A stretch of DNA of 64,000 bases from Chitinophagaceae bacterium IBVUCB1 (GCA_002127285.1 NFUW01000002.1:1-64000), one strand, 5' to 3'. Shown: positions 17,190-26,998, counted from the first letter of the stretch. The notes: a model not told the origin generated them from the sequence alone. Numbers and translations are program-made.

Positions 17190-17885
17190 CTAACGGATTT
17201 GATAACCTAATGACACTCCCGTGTTTTGCAACCTGACGGACGAGCCTGCATTGTCGGGTTTTACACGTACATCATACAGGCTGCTTTCATGAAACAGGCC
17301 TATGCTGTATCGTTGCTTTACTACAAAGCGCAGTTGCAGCTTCATGGCTACGTCAAGTCCTGTAACGTCATAGGAGTTTTGTGTGTTACCGTACTTAGAT
17401 GGAGATATTTTTCCATTCACTGGAAATCTGGAGCCCTCTGCAGATATTAATTCGTTGTTGCTATAGTTCTTATAGTCATAGCGCATATACCCCTTTAAAA
17501 AAAAGTTATATTGAAGGCCACCATCAAACCACACGCTGTTTCTTTTTCTTTGCATTACCCTGAAAGAAGCCATCAGGGGCACCGATAAATAATGCATCCT
17601 GAAGTTTGTAGTGTAATACAGCTTATCTTTTCCAAAGTCTTCTTTTTTTACTGTGTTGTATCCTCTTATAGAGTATCCTAACCCTGTACGTATTGCAAGT
17701 GCTTTTTTAATTGGTATGTCAATATATAAACCGGTATTCGGGCGTATGATAGGTAGGTATTTGGAGTTTGTATTTCGGGCATAGGTATAATTAGCTGCCA
17801 TGCCCAATTCGATATTTGTACGAACCTGAGCATACAGAACCCTGGGCAATGCACAAAATAATATGAAGAGTCTTAACCGTCTCAT
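17190..17885 (-). CDS. Outer-membrane beta-barrel protein (PorT-like superfamily)
   Basis: The 231-aa exported protein has a signal peptide (MRRLRLFILFCALPRVLYAQ) followed by about eight amphipathic strands: NIELGMAANYTYA, AIRTGLGYSIRGYN, FRMHYLSVPLMASF and MKLQLRFVVKQRYSIGLF, ending in GVSLGYQIR. The YLSVPL block is typical of the OMP_b-brl family found throughout Bacteroidota. The function is not known. It is divergent from the TonB receptor gene, with the regulatory array between them. Confidence 0.8.
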   Translation of the reverse strand: MRRLRLFILFCALPRVLYAQVRTNIELGMAANYTYARNTNSKYLPIIRPNTGLYIDIPIKKALAIRTGLGYSIRGYNTVKKEDFGKDKLYYTTNFRMHYLSVPLMASFRVMQRKRNSVWFDGGLQYNFFLKGYMRYDYKNYSNNELISAEGSRFPVNGKISPSKYGNTQNSYDVTGLDVAMKLQLRFVVKQRYSIGLFHESSLYDVRVKPDNAGSSVRLQNTGVSLGYQIR

Positions 17886-17996
17886 ATTTGCAATACTATG
17901 ATGTACAAGGTGAATTTGGTGTTAAATGATACCGCATATAAAAACATGACAATGGGCGGACAATTAAGCTGTTTGCTTGTGTATAGTAGACCGATG

Positions 17997-18057
17997 TTAA
18001 CATTGCCGTAACATTAAGTTAATATTCAGTAAACCTATACTTAACATTGCCGAAACC
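17997..18057 (+). promoter_or_regulatory. Array of PhoP/PhoB-box-like half-sites
   Basis: Six TTAACA-like hexamers occur with close to 11-bp spacing: TTAACA (17997), GTAACA (18008), TTAATA (18019), GTAAAC (18029), TTAACA (18041) and GAAACC (18052). A 16-bp block TTAACATTGCCG(T/A)AAC occurs twice, 44 bp apart. Direct repeats of TT(A/C/T)ACA every 11 bp are the known binding pattern of Bacillus PhoP, and PhoB boxes also have 11-bp periodicity. The array ends 20 bp before the -7 box, where a -33 element would stand. Confidence 0.55.
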
Positions 18058-18077
18058 TACATGCGGGATATCAAAAC

Positions 18078-18085
18078 TACTTTTG
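18078..18085 (+). promoter_or_regulatory. -7 promoter box of the TonB receptor gene
   Basis: TACTTTTG is an exact TAnnTTTG match 19 bp before the ATG at 18105. There is no TTTG at -33; the repeat array occupies that place, as expected of an activator-dependent promoter. Confidence 0.6.
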
Positions 18086-18104
18086 CGCTCAATAATAAAT
18101 ATGT

Positions 18105-20969
18105 ATGCGTATTAAGTTTTTAACTACTGTGTTAACTGTTTTATTGGGTCTTTTAGCATCCTCTGCTGTATATGCGGCAAAGATATCCGGTATTGTAACG
18201 GATGAAAAGAATGAACCCATAATCGGAGCTATTGTTGTATTGAAAGGAGCAGAAAAAGGCGCACAGACAGATGAAGAAGGCAGGTACGAGATAACGGGGG
18301 TAGAAGATGGTACATATGAGATGGTATTTTCTATGGTGACATATAAGAAAGTATTAAAAACTGTTACTGTTGTAAAAGGTAAAGACTTGGTAGTGGATGC
18401 TGTACTGAAAGAAGAGGGTAAAAACCTGACAGAAGTAACAGTAAAAACCAACAAGCTGACTAATACTGAAAACGCTGTGTTGATGGAAATACGCAAAAGT
18501 AATACCATCGTTAGTGGTATCAGTTCTCAGCAAATACAAAAGACAATGGATAGAAACGCCGCCGATGTGGTAAGACGTGTGCCAGGGGTTACTATTAATG
18601 ACGATCGCTTCATTATGGTACGTGGTTTGAATGACAGATACAATAACGTATGGTTGAATGACGCGGCAGCTCCTAGTAGCGAAGTAGATAAAAAATCATT
18701 TTCTTTTGATGTTATCCCAAGCGGACAGATAGATAGGATAATGGTGTATAAAACACCTGCACCGGAATTGCCGGGCGATTTTGCCGGTGGTATGGTGAAA
18801 CTATACACTACATCAATACCTGATAGAAATACATATACAGCAGGTATTTCTGTTTCTACAAGGCAATATTCTACTGGCACAAACTTTAACTATAATCAGC
18901 CTTCAAAAACAGACTGGCTTGGATTTGATGACGGTAAAAGATCGTTGCCTGCAGGTTTGCCATCTGAAGGCATCAAGAAATCAAACCCTGATATAGCTAA
19001 TATCACCAAATCCTTCTCAAACGAAGAATGGATAATAAAACAAAAGACACTATCGCCTGATATGCGTTTCAATGCATCTGCTTCAAATATTTTCAATATA
19101 AAGTCGCTGCGCATTGGTAATACATTTGCTGTTAATTATAGCAATACTTCTACCAATTTCACAGTTGATCGCTACGATTGGGACTCTACAACTTTTATGA
19201 ACTTGTACAGAGATACATTGTCGGTGAATAATCGAAGTGTAGCATTGCTCGAAAACCTTGCAGTTGGTTGGGGTAATAATAAAATTGAATTCAAAAACCT
19301 GTACAATCAAGTAGGCAGGGCTGCTGTAACTGTCAGGAATAACCTGAACAATGAAACGGATAGCATCAATGAATACCCTAATGAAAGAAACTATATTATG
19401 GAGTATGAAAGCCGTGCTATATACAGTACACAGCTTATTGGTACACATAAAAGCAGGGACGATAACCGAAAATACACTTGGGCTATGGGTTATACAAACC
19501 TGTTTAGAAATCAACCTGACCTTAGGCGTATTAGGTATGTAAAGACAAAGGAAGAAGAAGATTCATCTTATTCAGCTGCAGTACCATCCGGTACTCCCGA
19601 TATCAATAATGGTGGTGGCAGGATTTTTGCAAGGTTGAATGAGAATGTTTACAGTTTTAGCCATCAATACAGTATGCAGAACATTCGAATAGGTAACTAC
19701 AAATTTGAAGCGTCTGCGGGGAACTATATAGAATATAAGCAACGTAGCTATAGCATGAGGCAATTTGGTTATACTCTAAGAACTGCTGGAAATCCAAATG
19801 CAGGCAGGTTGAAAAGGCTGCCATTAGGTCAAATATTTGCAGAAGAAAATTTAGGTGGTCAAAACCAATTCAGAATTGAAGAAGCTACTAATGACTACGA
19901 CAAATATGATGCTTCTAATATGCTTATTGCAGGTTTTGTGGCACTGAAGCTACCGGTAGGAAATCGAGTAAGCATATATGGAGGTGCAAGGTATGAGTAT
20001 AATGACTATAAATTGACTGCTTCACTTAATCAGGTAGCACAAACGCCCCAGATTATTACTAAATATTTGTTGCCTTCAGTTAACGCCAGTTACAATATTA
20101 CAGATAAAAGCCTGGTGCGCGTAGCATACGGAATGACGCTCAACAGACCTGAATTCAGAGAAAATTCACCATTTTATTTCTATGATATGGAAAACCGTTG
20201 GGGTGTAAAAGGTGCTATGTTCCCTTCAATTGTAAACCCTAAAGGCGATACCTTGGATGTAGCGGAGATACATAATATAGATGCAAGGTGGGAATGGTAT
20301 CCATCATCTGGCGAAATGATACAGGCTGGTGTTTTTTATAAAGATATAAAGAACCCTATACAGCAAGTAATATCTGTACCAACAGGCGATGCGAGAGAAT
20401 ATACGTTTGCTAACTATAAAAGTGGTTATACATACGGTGTAGAATTCGATGTTCGAAAAAACCTTGACTTTGCTGATAAGTGGTTGAATACTGATTTCTT
20501 CAGAAACTTCAATTTTGTAGGTAATGCTGCATTTATGAAGAGTGAGGTAATACCAATTGAAACAGCGCAGACCGATGCCACTCCATTGCAAGGCCAGTCG
20601 CCATATATGTATAATGGTGGGCTTTTTTACCAAAATGATAGTCTGAACCTGCAAGCTACCTTAGTTTATAATGTGTTTGGCCCGAGGATATTCGTTTTAG
20701 GACAAACCAAGAACCAAACAGGTAATGTATGGGAGCTTCCTTTCCACTCGTTAGACTTAGTTTTATCAAAGCGTTTCTTTAAACATTACACATTCACATT
20801 TGGTGTACAAAACCTGCTTAACTCATTTACCAGGCAGTTTCAGGATACCAATTTTGATAATAAGGTTAAAAACCACGATAGCATAATGGATGCTTCTGTT
20901 AACGATAGACCTATAAACGTCTTCAGAATGGGTAGGTACTACACCATGGGTATTAAAGTGCGTTTTTAG
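18105..20969 (+). CDS. TonB-dependent outer-membrane receptor
   Basis: The 954-aa protein has a signal peptide (to AVYAA) and a carboxypeptidase-like regulatory domain (residues 26-110, ISGIVTDEKNEPIIGA). A TonB plug domain follows (about 140-240, DVVRRVPGVTINDDRFIMVRG, LPGDFAGGMVKLYT), then a 22-strand barrel ending in the outer-membrane C-terminal phenylalanine (MGIKVRF). It would import a substrate across the outer membrane using TonB-ExbBD energy. No SusD partner is next to it, so it is not a standard glycan-utilisation pair. A secreted T9SS protein follows after 98 bp. The upstream hexamer array suggests phosphate-responsive control (inference). Confidence 0.95.
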   Translation: MRIKFLTTVLTVLLGLLASSAVYAAKISGIVTDEKNEPIIGAIVVLKGAEKGAQTDEEGRYEITGVEDGTYEMVFSMVTYKKVLKTVTVVKGKDLVVDAVLKEEGKNLTEVTVKTNKLTNTENAVLMEIRKSNTIVSGISSQQIQKTMDRNAADVVRRVPGVTINDDRFIMVRGLNDRYNNVWLNDAAAPSSEVDKKSFSFDVIPSGQIDRIMVYKTPAPELPGDFAGGMVKLYTTSIPDRNTYTAGISVSTRQYSTGTNFNYNQPSKTDWLGFDDGKRSLPAGLPSEGIKKSNPDIANITKSFSNEEWIIKQKTLSPDMRFNASASNIFNIKSLRIGNTFAVNYSNTSTNFTVDRYDWDSTTFMNLYRDTLSVNNRSVALLENLAVGWGNNKIEFKNLYNQVGRAAVTVRNNLNNETDSINEYPNERNYIMEYESRAIYSTQLIGTHKSRDDNRKYTWAMGYTNLFRNQPDLRRIRYVKTKEEEDSSYSAAVPSGTPDINNGGGRIFARLNENVYSFSHQYSMQNIRIGNYKFEASAGNYIEYKQRSYSMRQFGYTLRTAGNPNAGRLKRLPLGQIFAEENLGGQNQFRIEEATNDYDKYDASNMLIAGFVALKLPVGNRVSIYGGARYEYNDYKLTASLNQVAQTPQIITKYLLPSVNASYNITDKSLVRVAYGMTLNRPEFRENSPFYFYDMENRWGVKGAMFPSIVNPKGDTLDVAEIHNIDARWEWYPSSGEMIQAGVFYKDIKNPIQQVISVPTGDAREYTFANYKSGYTYGVEFDVRKNLDFADKWLNTDFFRNFNFVGNAAFMKSEVIPIETAQTDATPLQGQSPYMYNGGLFYQNDSLNLQATLVYNVFGPRIFVLGQTKNQTGNVWELPFHSLDLVLSKRFFKHYTFTFGVQNLLNSFTRQFQDTNFDNKVKNHDSIMDASVNDRPINVFRMGRYYTMGIKVRF

Positions 20970-20996
20970 TCGTTTACAATTCCTTAATATACAAGT

Positions 20997-21029
20997 AACC
21001 CCAGATTAACACTACGCTAATCTGGGGTT
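20997..21029 (+). terminator. Hairpin between the TonB receptor and the T9SS protein
   Basis: A perfect 12-bp stem (AACCCCAGATTA at 20997-21008, partner 21018-21029) with a 9-nt loop. The following tract is only moderately T-rich, so this may be a partial terminator or an mRNA-stabilising hairpin that lowers the ratio of the second gene. Confidence 0.6.
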
Positions 21030-21067
21030 AATATTTGAGACCTACTTTCGCAATCAAATCATACAAT

Positions 21068-22936
21068 ATGAAAAAACTTTTCTTCTTAGCTATTCTCTTA
21101 TTAACAGTTGCCGTACGCACGTATGCATACCAAACTGTAACAGTACAAGGTGAAATAACTTCAAACACAACATGGACAAATGACAAACAGTATCTGTTGA
21201 AAGGATATGTGTATGTTACAGCCGGTGCTACCCTTACAATCGAAGCAGGCACATTTATACGCGGCGATAAGGCTACAAAGGGTGCCTTAATCATTGAACG
21301 AGGTGCAAAAATTATTGCAAATGGTACTGCCGATAAGCCTATCGTATTTACTTCAAACGAAGAACAAGGAAGCCGTACATATGGCGACTGGGGTGGTGTT
21401 ATCATCTGTGGTAAAGCACCTGTAAACTGGTCTGCTAATGAAGCACAAGTAGAAGGTGGTCCACGTTCTTTCTATGGTGGTTCAGACCCTGCAGATAACA
21501 GCGGTTCTATGTCTTATGTACGTATTGAATTTGGTGGTATCGCATTCTCACCAAATAATGAAGTAAATAGCCTGACGCTTTGTGGTGTTGGTAGCGGCAC
21601 GCAAATAGACCATATACAAGTAACAAGCGGTGGCGATGATGGTTTTGAGTTTTTTGGTGGTACTGTAAACGCTAAGTACCTGATATCTGTTGGTCACGTA
21701 GATGATGATTTTGATAGCGATAACGGCTGGAGTGGTAAAGTGCAGTTCTTCGTTGCGCAAAAAGATCCCAACGTAGCAGATATTAGCGGTTCTAAAGCTA
21801 TAGAATCTGATAGCTACCTGGCTGGTACTGTTGATGGCAAAACCGATAATTCAAAAGCTACAAAAGCCGTGATGTCAAATGGTACACTCATAGGCCCTGT
21901 TGTTACCCCTACTTCTACAGCATTCGACGTTACACAACAAACTGCGGGTGTTCACATTCGTCGTGGTAGTGCATTAAGTGTTATGAACACTGTAATCGCA
22001 GGTTTTGCAGCAGGTCTGTTGCTTGATGAATCTTCATCTTCTTTTGGCTCTACTACTGCAAACATTGGTAGCGGTTTGATGGAATTTAAATCAAACATCA
22101 TTGCCGGTACTTCTACTATTTGTACACCTCCGGGCGCACCAAACAGGAATGTAGTGTTTGTAATAAACGGTGCCCGTTCACTCACACCTACATGTACCAA
22201 TGCAGACTCTGCTACTACTGGTAACACTAACTTTAGTCCATACACAGGTCCTTTTTCTTATATACAAGACCCTGCTTCAGGAAACTTCCAATATGCTGCA
22301 TTTACCAGTACCGTACAATTGCAAGATCCATTTGACCAAACAAATCCTAACTTCTTCCCTAAAAGTGCATCTCCTATAGTTTATAACAGCAGGGCGCTGC
22401 CAGGTTATATCCCTGCAGGTACATTCCCAGGAAACGTATATCCTTTTGATTGTTCAAAAGCTATCAACACGGATACATCAAATAGGTTTACGAGCTACAA
22501 TGCACCAACTGTTGTGCCTAACTTTACTTCTACAAAAACAAGTGATGCATTCTTTACTAAGACTAATTATGTAGGTGCTTTTGGTTGTGCCGGTGATAAT
22601 TGGATGTCTAAATGGACAAACTTTGATCCTAACAATACATTCTACGATTATACAGTATCAGTTGAAAAAGTAGAAACAAGCATACAAACGGCTACTGTAT
22701 ATCCCAATCCTGCTACTACGAATGCCTATGTAAACATCGCACTAAAAGAAAATACAGATGTGCAAATTTCTTTAGTTGATATGACAGGTCGTAAAGTACA
22801 GGATATATTTAGTGGTAAAGCAAACGGTACACAAACATATGCAGTGAACCTTATGAGTGTAACTGCAGGTATGTACTTTATCAATGTTGTCACTCCAGAT
22901 GCTCAAAAAAATATCAAGCTTTCTGTAGTGAAATAA
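21068..22936 (+). CDS. T9SS-exported protein with beta-helix-like N-terminal region
   Basis: The 622-aa protein has a signal peptide (MKKLFFLAILLLTVAVRTYA); ATG at 21068 was chosen over a TTG at 21035. The N-terminal 280 residues are a repetitive parallel-beta pattern (LKGYVYVTAGATLTIEAGTF, GALIIERGAKIIANGTADK) with Asp clusters (GHVDDDFDSDNGW) that could bind Ca2+. The last 75 residues are a type A sorting domain beginning VYPNPATTNAYVN and ending NIKLSVVK. Proteins of this kind are often paired with TonB receptors that lack SusD. The protein is probably at the cell surface or released; its ligand is unknown. Confidence 0.88.
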   Translation: MKKLFFLAILLLTVAVRTYAYQTVTVQGEITSNTTWTNDKQYLLKGYVYVTAGATLTIEAGTFIRGDKATKGALIIERGAKIIANGTADKPIVFTSNEEQGSRTYGDWGGVIICGKAPVNWSANEAQVEGGPRSFYGGSDPADNSGSMSYVRIEFGGIAFSPNNEVNSLTLCGVGSGTQIDHIQVTSGGDDGFEFFGGTVNAKYLISVGHVDDDFDSDNGWSGKVQFFVAQKDPNVADISGSKAIESDSYLAGTVDGKTDNSKATKAVMSNGTLIGPVVTPTSTAFDVTQQTAGVHIRRGSALSVMNTVIAGFAAGLLLDESSSSFGSTTANIGSGLMEFKSNIIAGTSTICTPPGAPNRNVVFVINGARSLTPTCTNADSATTGNTNFSPYTGPFSYIQDPASGNFQYAAFTSTVQLQDPFDQTNPNFFPKSASPIVYNSRALPGYIPAGTFPGNVYPFDCSKAINTDTSNRFTSYNAPTVVPNFTSTKTSDAFFTKTNYVGAFGCAGDNWMSKWTNFDPNNTFYDYTVSVEKVETSIQTATVYPNPATTNAYVNIALKENTDVQISLVDMTGRKVQDIFSGKANGTQTYAVNLMSVTAGMYFINVVTPDAQKNIKLSVVK

Positions 22937-22961
22937 GTATGTACTTAGCATAGTATTATTG

Positions 22962-22993
22962 AAAAGGAGATTAGCATTACTAATCTCCTTTTT
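22962..22993. terminator. Bidirectional terminator between convergent genes
   Basis: A 13-bp stem (AAAAGGAGATTAG with partner CTAATCTCCTTTT) around a CATTA loop, flanked by A-runs and T-runs on both sides. It lies exactly between the T9SS protein and the convergent M28 peptidase stop. Confidence 0.9.
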
Positions 22994-24732
22994 TAGTTGG
23001 CAAACACCATCCTGTTGGTTTGCAGCGGCTTGCCATCTACCACCAGTGTATAGGTATATACGCCCGTAGCATTGTAGCCATGCTCATATATCACCTCGTT
23101 GATGCCTGCCTTTAATTGTATAGGCAGTTGTTTGATGGTGCGCCCTTGCAGGTCTGTAATGCTGATGTGTGCTTTGCTGTAGGTAAATGCCTGCTGCACA
23201 CGCACGCTTATCATCGTTTTTTCGTCAAACGGGTTGGGGATGTTTTGTAGCAGTTCTATGTTATTATCATTGGCAAGGGTGTTGTTTACCGACAGCTTGC
23301 CCATCTGCTCGCCCGAAAAAAGGCTCTCGATGCCATTGGCATCTACTGCCGCTATGCTTACTATATTATTGGTTTGCGGCAGGTTGGGTATAGTGCATAA
23401 TTTGGTGCTGAAGGTGTATACGGAATCCCAGTCGTTGCCCGTGCTGCGCACGGCTACGCGGTAGCTGCCATAGCCAATGGCATCGGTAATGCTGATGCTG
23501 ATGTCGTTGCTACCCTGCGATGGCAGGTAGGTAAAATTGAATGATGGTGTCTTAACCCCCTGCGCAGCCATAGCGGTTGCATTGCCGTTGATGGTGGCAT
23601 TGCGGGCAAGATAGCGCAGGTTTACAAACAGGCTGTCTATTATCGTATCGCCATTGGTATCTACGCCCAGTATATCGTCGGATGTATGTTGCCTGTCGTC
23701 GTAGCCTGCGGCGGTTACATCGGCATTGCCATGCTCGTTGGCAGATGTAAAGCGCATGGCAGCAAAGCCGTTCCTGCGAAAAGGTATATGGTCGCCACCA
23801 CGCCCCGTTCGGTCTTCATCCGTCATGATGTGTATGCCCATGGGTATGGCTGCGGTAGGCAGCAACATCTCTTTATACTCCAGTTTTATGTAGCGCGCCA
23901 GTTGCTTGTGCATGGAGTTGAACCCGCCGAAAGAGAAGAGGCGTACGTGCGTACTGTCCACTTCATTGAAGCCGGGGCAGCTTGGCGGTGATGATGTTTT
24001 GCCGCATAGCACACCACCTATCACATCATTATTCAGCACAGCTTTTATTTTGATGCCTTTCTGTACAGCATAGTCAGCAAATGCTTCAGCACCTGCCAGC
24101 CCCTGCTCTTCGCCCGTAATGGCTACGAATACGATGGTGTTTTTGAAAGTGTATTTGCTCATCACCCTTGCCAGTTCCATCACTAATGCTGTGCCACTGC
24201 CATTGTCTTCCATACCCTCTGCCACGCAGGATGTATCGCATAGCCCCGCGCATCGGCTGTCTATATGCGCTTCTATTATCACAATAGATTTATCCGTTGT
24301 ATCGCTGCCGGGCAGTACAGCCATCACATTGCTGTGGCGGGTAATGCCGCATATGTCGAGGTCGAATTGCAGGTAGCTTACCACCAGCCTGTTATCGTTT
24401 TGAGTGCTGAATTGCTGAAACTTGTTATACACCCATCGCCGTGCAGCGCCTATACCCTTGGTGGCAGAGATTGTATCGCTGCCCGTATTGCGGTTTTTGA
24501 AGCTGCGCAGGCCATGCAGGTACGCCAGCAGCGAGTCTGTTGATATACGGTTGCTGATGTCTGCACTGATAGTAGCGGGGTTGGCAATGACATTGGCAGC
24601 CGCATAGCTGGCAGGATTGTAGTTGCCCAGCATCACCTGTTCTGCTATGGCGTTGGTAGACAGCATATTGGTTTGCGCCCATGCCATGCAGGGAAATAAC
24701 AATGTAGCCGCAAGGCTGTAGAGTTTTGACAT
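22993..24732 (-). CDS. Secreted M28-family metallopeptidase with T9SS tail
   Basis: The 579-aa protein begins MSKLYSLAATLLF (ATG at 24732; the GTG two codons upstream is not needed). The M28 zinc-aminopeptidase domain covers about 110-400. The metal ligands and catalytic residues are in IIEAHIDS, MEDNGSG, ITGEEQGLAGAEAF, NNDVIGG and RGGDHIPF. A fibronectin-like segment follows, then a type A sorting domain beginning LLQNIPNPFDEKTMISV. It probably acts at the cell surface, releasing N-terminal amino acids from peptides. The two-zinc ligand set appears complete. Confidence 0.93.
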   Translation of the reverse strand: MSKLYSLAATLLFPCMAWAQTNMLSTNAIAEQVMLGNYNPASYAAANVIANPATISADISNRISTDSLLAYLHGLRSFKNRNTGSDTISATKGIGAARRWVYNKFQQFSTQNDNRLVVSYLQFDLDICGITRHSNVMAVLPGSDTTDKSIVIIEAHIDSRCAGLCDTSCVAEGMEDNGSGTALVMELARVMSKYTFKNTIVFVAITGEEQGLAGAEAFADYAVQKGIKIKAVLNNDVIGGVLCGKTSSPPSCPGFNEVDSTHVRLFSFGGFNSMHKQLARYIKLEYKEMLLPTAAIPMGIHIMTDEDRTGRGGDHIPFRRNGFAAMRFTSANEHGNADVTAAGYDDRQHTSDDILGVDTNGDTIIDSLFVNLRYLARNATINGNATAMAAQGVKTPSFNFTYLPSQGSNDISISITDAIGYGSYRVAVRSTGNDWDSVYTFSTKLCTIPNLPQTNNIVSIAAVDANGIESLFSGEQMGKLSVNNTLANDNNIELLQNIPNPFDEKTMISVRVQQAFTYSKAHISITDLQGRTIKQLPIQLKAGINEVIYEHGYNATGVYTYTLVVDGKPLQTNRMVFAN

Positions 24733-24791
24733 ACCCACCTATTTTAAGATATAGTAATGTATGAAAAATTCTTAATACAGGCAGCAACTTA

Positions 24792-26099
24792 TCAGGCTAC
24801 GGGTAGCGATATGTAGAAATTGGTTTGCACATCGGGGCGGCTGTCAAACCATATCTGCCCGTTTTGCAGTTCTATATATTCTTTGCACAATACCAGCCCC
24901 AGCCCGATGCCTTTTTCCTTATTGGTGCCGTAGGTAGATTGTATCTTAAGTGAGAAGATTTCTTTCTGCTGCTCTTCGGGTATGCCCTTGCCACTATCGC
25001 TGATGCATAGCTGCACGGTATTGCCAGAGAGCTTACTATGTATAGATATTTTGCCGAAAGAGGGTGTGAATTTAATGGCATTATTCAGCAGGTTGCGCAC
25101 TACCAGTTGCAGCATGTCTTCATCGCAAACGGCTACGGCTTCTTTATCAATATCGTTTGAGAAACTGATGTCTTTTTGCGACGCGATGGCGTGTTGCGTG
25201 TTGATGGTGCCTGCCAATACATTAAACAGGTTGTGCGGTTTCAGCTTAGCATTCACGCCTTCCATCTGCGTTTTAGACCATGACAAAAGATTAAACAACA
25301 GGTCGGACGTGTTTTTGGTAAGCGATACCAGTTCTTTCTCGGCTACCTTTCTTTCTTTTTCTTCCAGTATGTCGAATGATAGCAATTCCAGATAGCTCTG
25401 TATGGTATTAAGCGGGCTGCGCAGGTCGTGAGATACGATGGAGAACAATTTATTTTTCTCTTCATTCACTTTGGCAAGCACCACGTTTTGCTCTTCAATA
25501 GCTATCGTCTTTTCGGTAGAGGATGCTTTTTCTATTTCGTAATTCGACTTGATGAACCCCAATGCTACATAAGAGAAAAAGAGCATGAGCATGTAGGTGA
25601 CGGTAATGTCTATACAGCGTTGCGTTTCATTAGTATAGTTTTCAACAATCAGGTGCGGATAATAGTAGTCAACCGTCAGTAGCAGCATCACGGTAGTGAA
25701 ATGCAGTATGGTCCAAAGCCAGTAAGAACTGCGGTTGTAAATAGCAATGAGGAATATATACGAAAGGAAAAAAGCAAGTATGGTAGGCCCGTTGATGCCC
25801 GAATTAAAGAAATAATTGACAGACAAAAACACATAGGATAGCACAGCGAAAATGATACGGCTGATATAAAAACGCTTTTTGAAACGGGATATATAGTACA
25901 GGTATATCTGCAATGCCATGATGCATGCGGTAAATAACAACACCTGCCATGGGTAGCCCAGCAAATAGTTGATAGGTAACGACACCGTGATAGCTATCAG
26001 GGCTATGATGCTGATGATGTTGAACATCCTGTTTTCCAGCGAAAAATCCTCGTAGCTGCCAGCAAGCTGCCATGCAAGGTTTTTTAATCGAGTTCTCAA
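24792..26099 (-). CDS. Orphan membrane sensor histidine kinase
   Basis: The 435-aa kinase has six or so transmembrane helices in residues 25-185 and a short coiled linker. The HisKA box is FSIVSHDLRSPLNTI with His224. The ATPase domain has an N-box (LLNNAIKFTP), DSGKGIPEEQ and GIGLGLVLCKEY. The sensor part is membrane-embedded with little periplasmic sequence. No response regulator is adjacent. The frame opens at TTG (26099) two codons after a stop; the first ATG is at residue 25, which would cut the conserved FSLENR segment, so the start is uncertain. Confidence 0.9.
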   Translation of the reverse strand: MRTRLKNLAWQLAGSYEDFSLENRMFNIISIIALIAITVSLPINYLLGYPWQVLLFTACIMALQIYLYYISRFKKRFYISRIIFAVLSYVFLSVNYFFNSGINGPTILAFFLSYIFLIAIYNRSSYWLWTILHFTTVMLLLTVDYYYPHLIVENYTNETQRCIDITVTYMLMLFFSYVALGFIKSNYEIEKASSTEKTIAIEEQNVVLAKVNEEKNKLFSIVSHDLRSPLNTIQSYLELLSFDILEEKERKVAEKELVSLTKNTSDLLFNLLSWSKTQMEGVNAKLKPHNLFNVLAGTINTQHAIASQKDISFSNDIDKEAVAVCDEDMLQLVVRNLLNNAIKFTPSFGKISIHSKLSGNTVQLCISDSGKGIPEEQQKEIFSLKIQSTYGTNKEKGIGLGLVLCKEYIELQNGQIWFDSRPDVQTNFYISLPVA

Positions 26100-26165
26100 A
26101 TGCTATATGTTACTGATGATAAAGATAATACCTGCCACGGATAATTATAATCAGTAATTTTTATA

Positions 26166-26927
26166 TCAACGTTCGCCCAGCATACTTATGGGCTTCATAC
26201 GTTTGCGTTTTTTCAGTTTAAAGCCCTCAATGCCGTATGTATTGATGTGTGCCATCGCCTCTGCCACACTATCGGTGTACAGAAACAGGTCTGTATCCAT
26301 ATCCGATATGGTTTTGTTTTTTACCATGCTTTGTATATGTGTGTAGAGGTCTTTATGATATTCCTTACCCATCAGCACTACGGGAAATTTCTGAAACTTG
26401 CCCGTTTGTATCAGGGTAATGGCTTCAAAAAACTCATCGAGCGTGCCATAACCGCCCGGCATCACAATAAAGCCGTAAGAGTATTTGCTAAGCAGCGTTT
26501 TGCGAACAAAGAAATAGTCGAAATCTACCCAGTGGTCCAGATAAGGATTGGGTTTTTGCTCGTGCGGCAGTATAATGTTGCAACCTACGGATACGCCCCC
26601 TGCCTCTTTCGCCCCTCTGTTGGCAGCTTCCATAATGCCGGGGCCACCGCCCGTCATCACGGTAAAGCCAAGCCCTGCCAGTTGGCTGCCTACTTCTCTT
26701 GCCAGTTCGTAATACGGATGATCTTCTTTGAAACGCGCGGAGCCGAATACCGTAACGCAGGGCCCTACAAAGTGCAGTTTGCGAAAGCCATGTATAAACT
26801 GCCTTACTACCTTCAGCAAAAAAGTAAATTCCTTCCACCGCGATTGTGGCCCTTCCAGAAAAACGGCTTCTTTGCCGGAGCCTATGGGCGTAAAATGCTT
26901 TTCGTGATTATTGTTTGTTCCGTTCAT
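26166..26927 (-). CDS. LOG-family Rossmann-fold protein (TIGR00730)
   Basis: The 253-aa cytosolic protein has the nucleotide-binding GSAR start, the TGGGPGIMEAANRGA motif and the LOG signature PGGYGTLDE. Characterised relatives hydrolyse nucleoside 5'-monophosphates (cytokinin-ribotide phosphoribohydrolases or AMP/GMP nucleosidases). It belongs to the longer form with an N-terminal extension (HEKHFTPIGSGKEAVFLEGP) and a basic tail (FKLKKRKRMK). ATG at 26927 was taken rather than the TTG at 26936. There is no operon partner. Confidence 0.9.
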   Translation of the reverse strand: MNGTNNNHEKHFTPIGSGKEAVFLEGPQSRWKEFTFLLKVVRQFIHGFRKLHFVGPCVTVFGSARFKEDHPYYELAREVGSQLAGLGFTVMTGGGPGIMEAANRGAKEAGGVSVGCNIILPHEQKPNPYLDHWVDFDYFFVRKTLLSKYSYGFIVMPGGYGTLDEFFEAITLIQTGKFQKFPVVLMGKEYHKDLYTHIQSMVKNKTISDMDTDLFLYTDSVAEAMAHINTYGIEGFKLKKRKRMKPISMLGER

Positions 26928-26998
26928 AAATAACAAATCCCTGCAACTAAGTTACAAGGATTTGTCTTTCAACCCACATTATTACACTTATGCTACTA

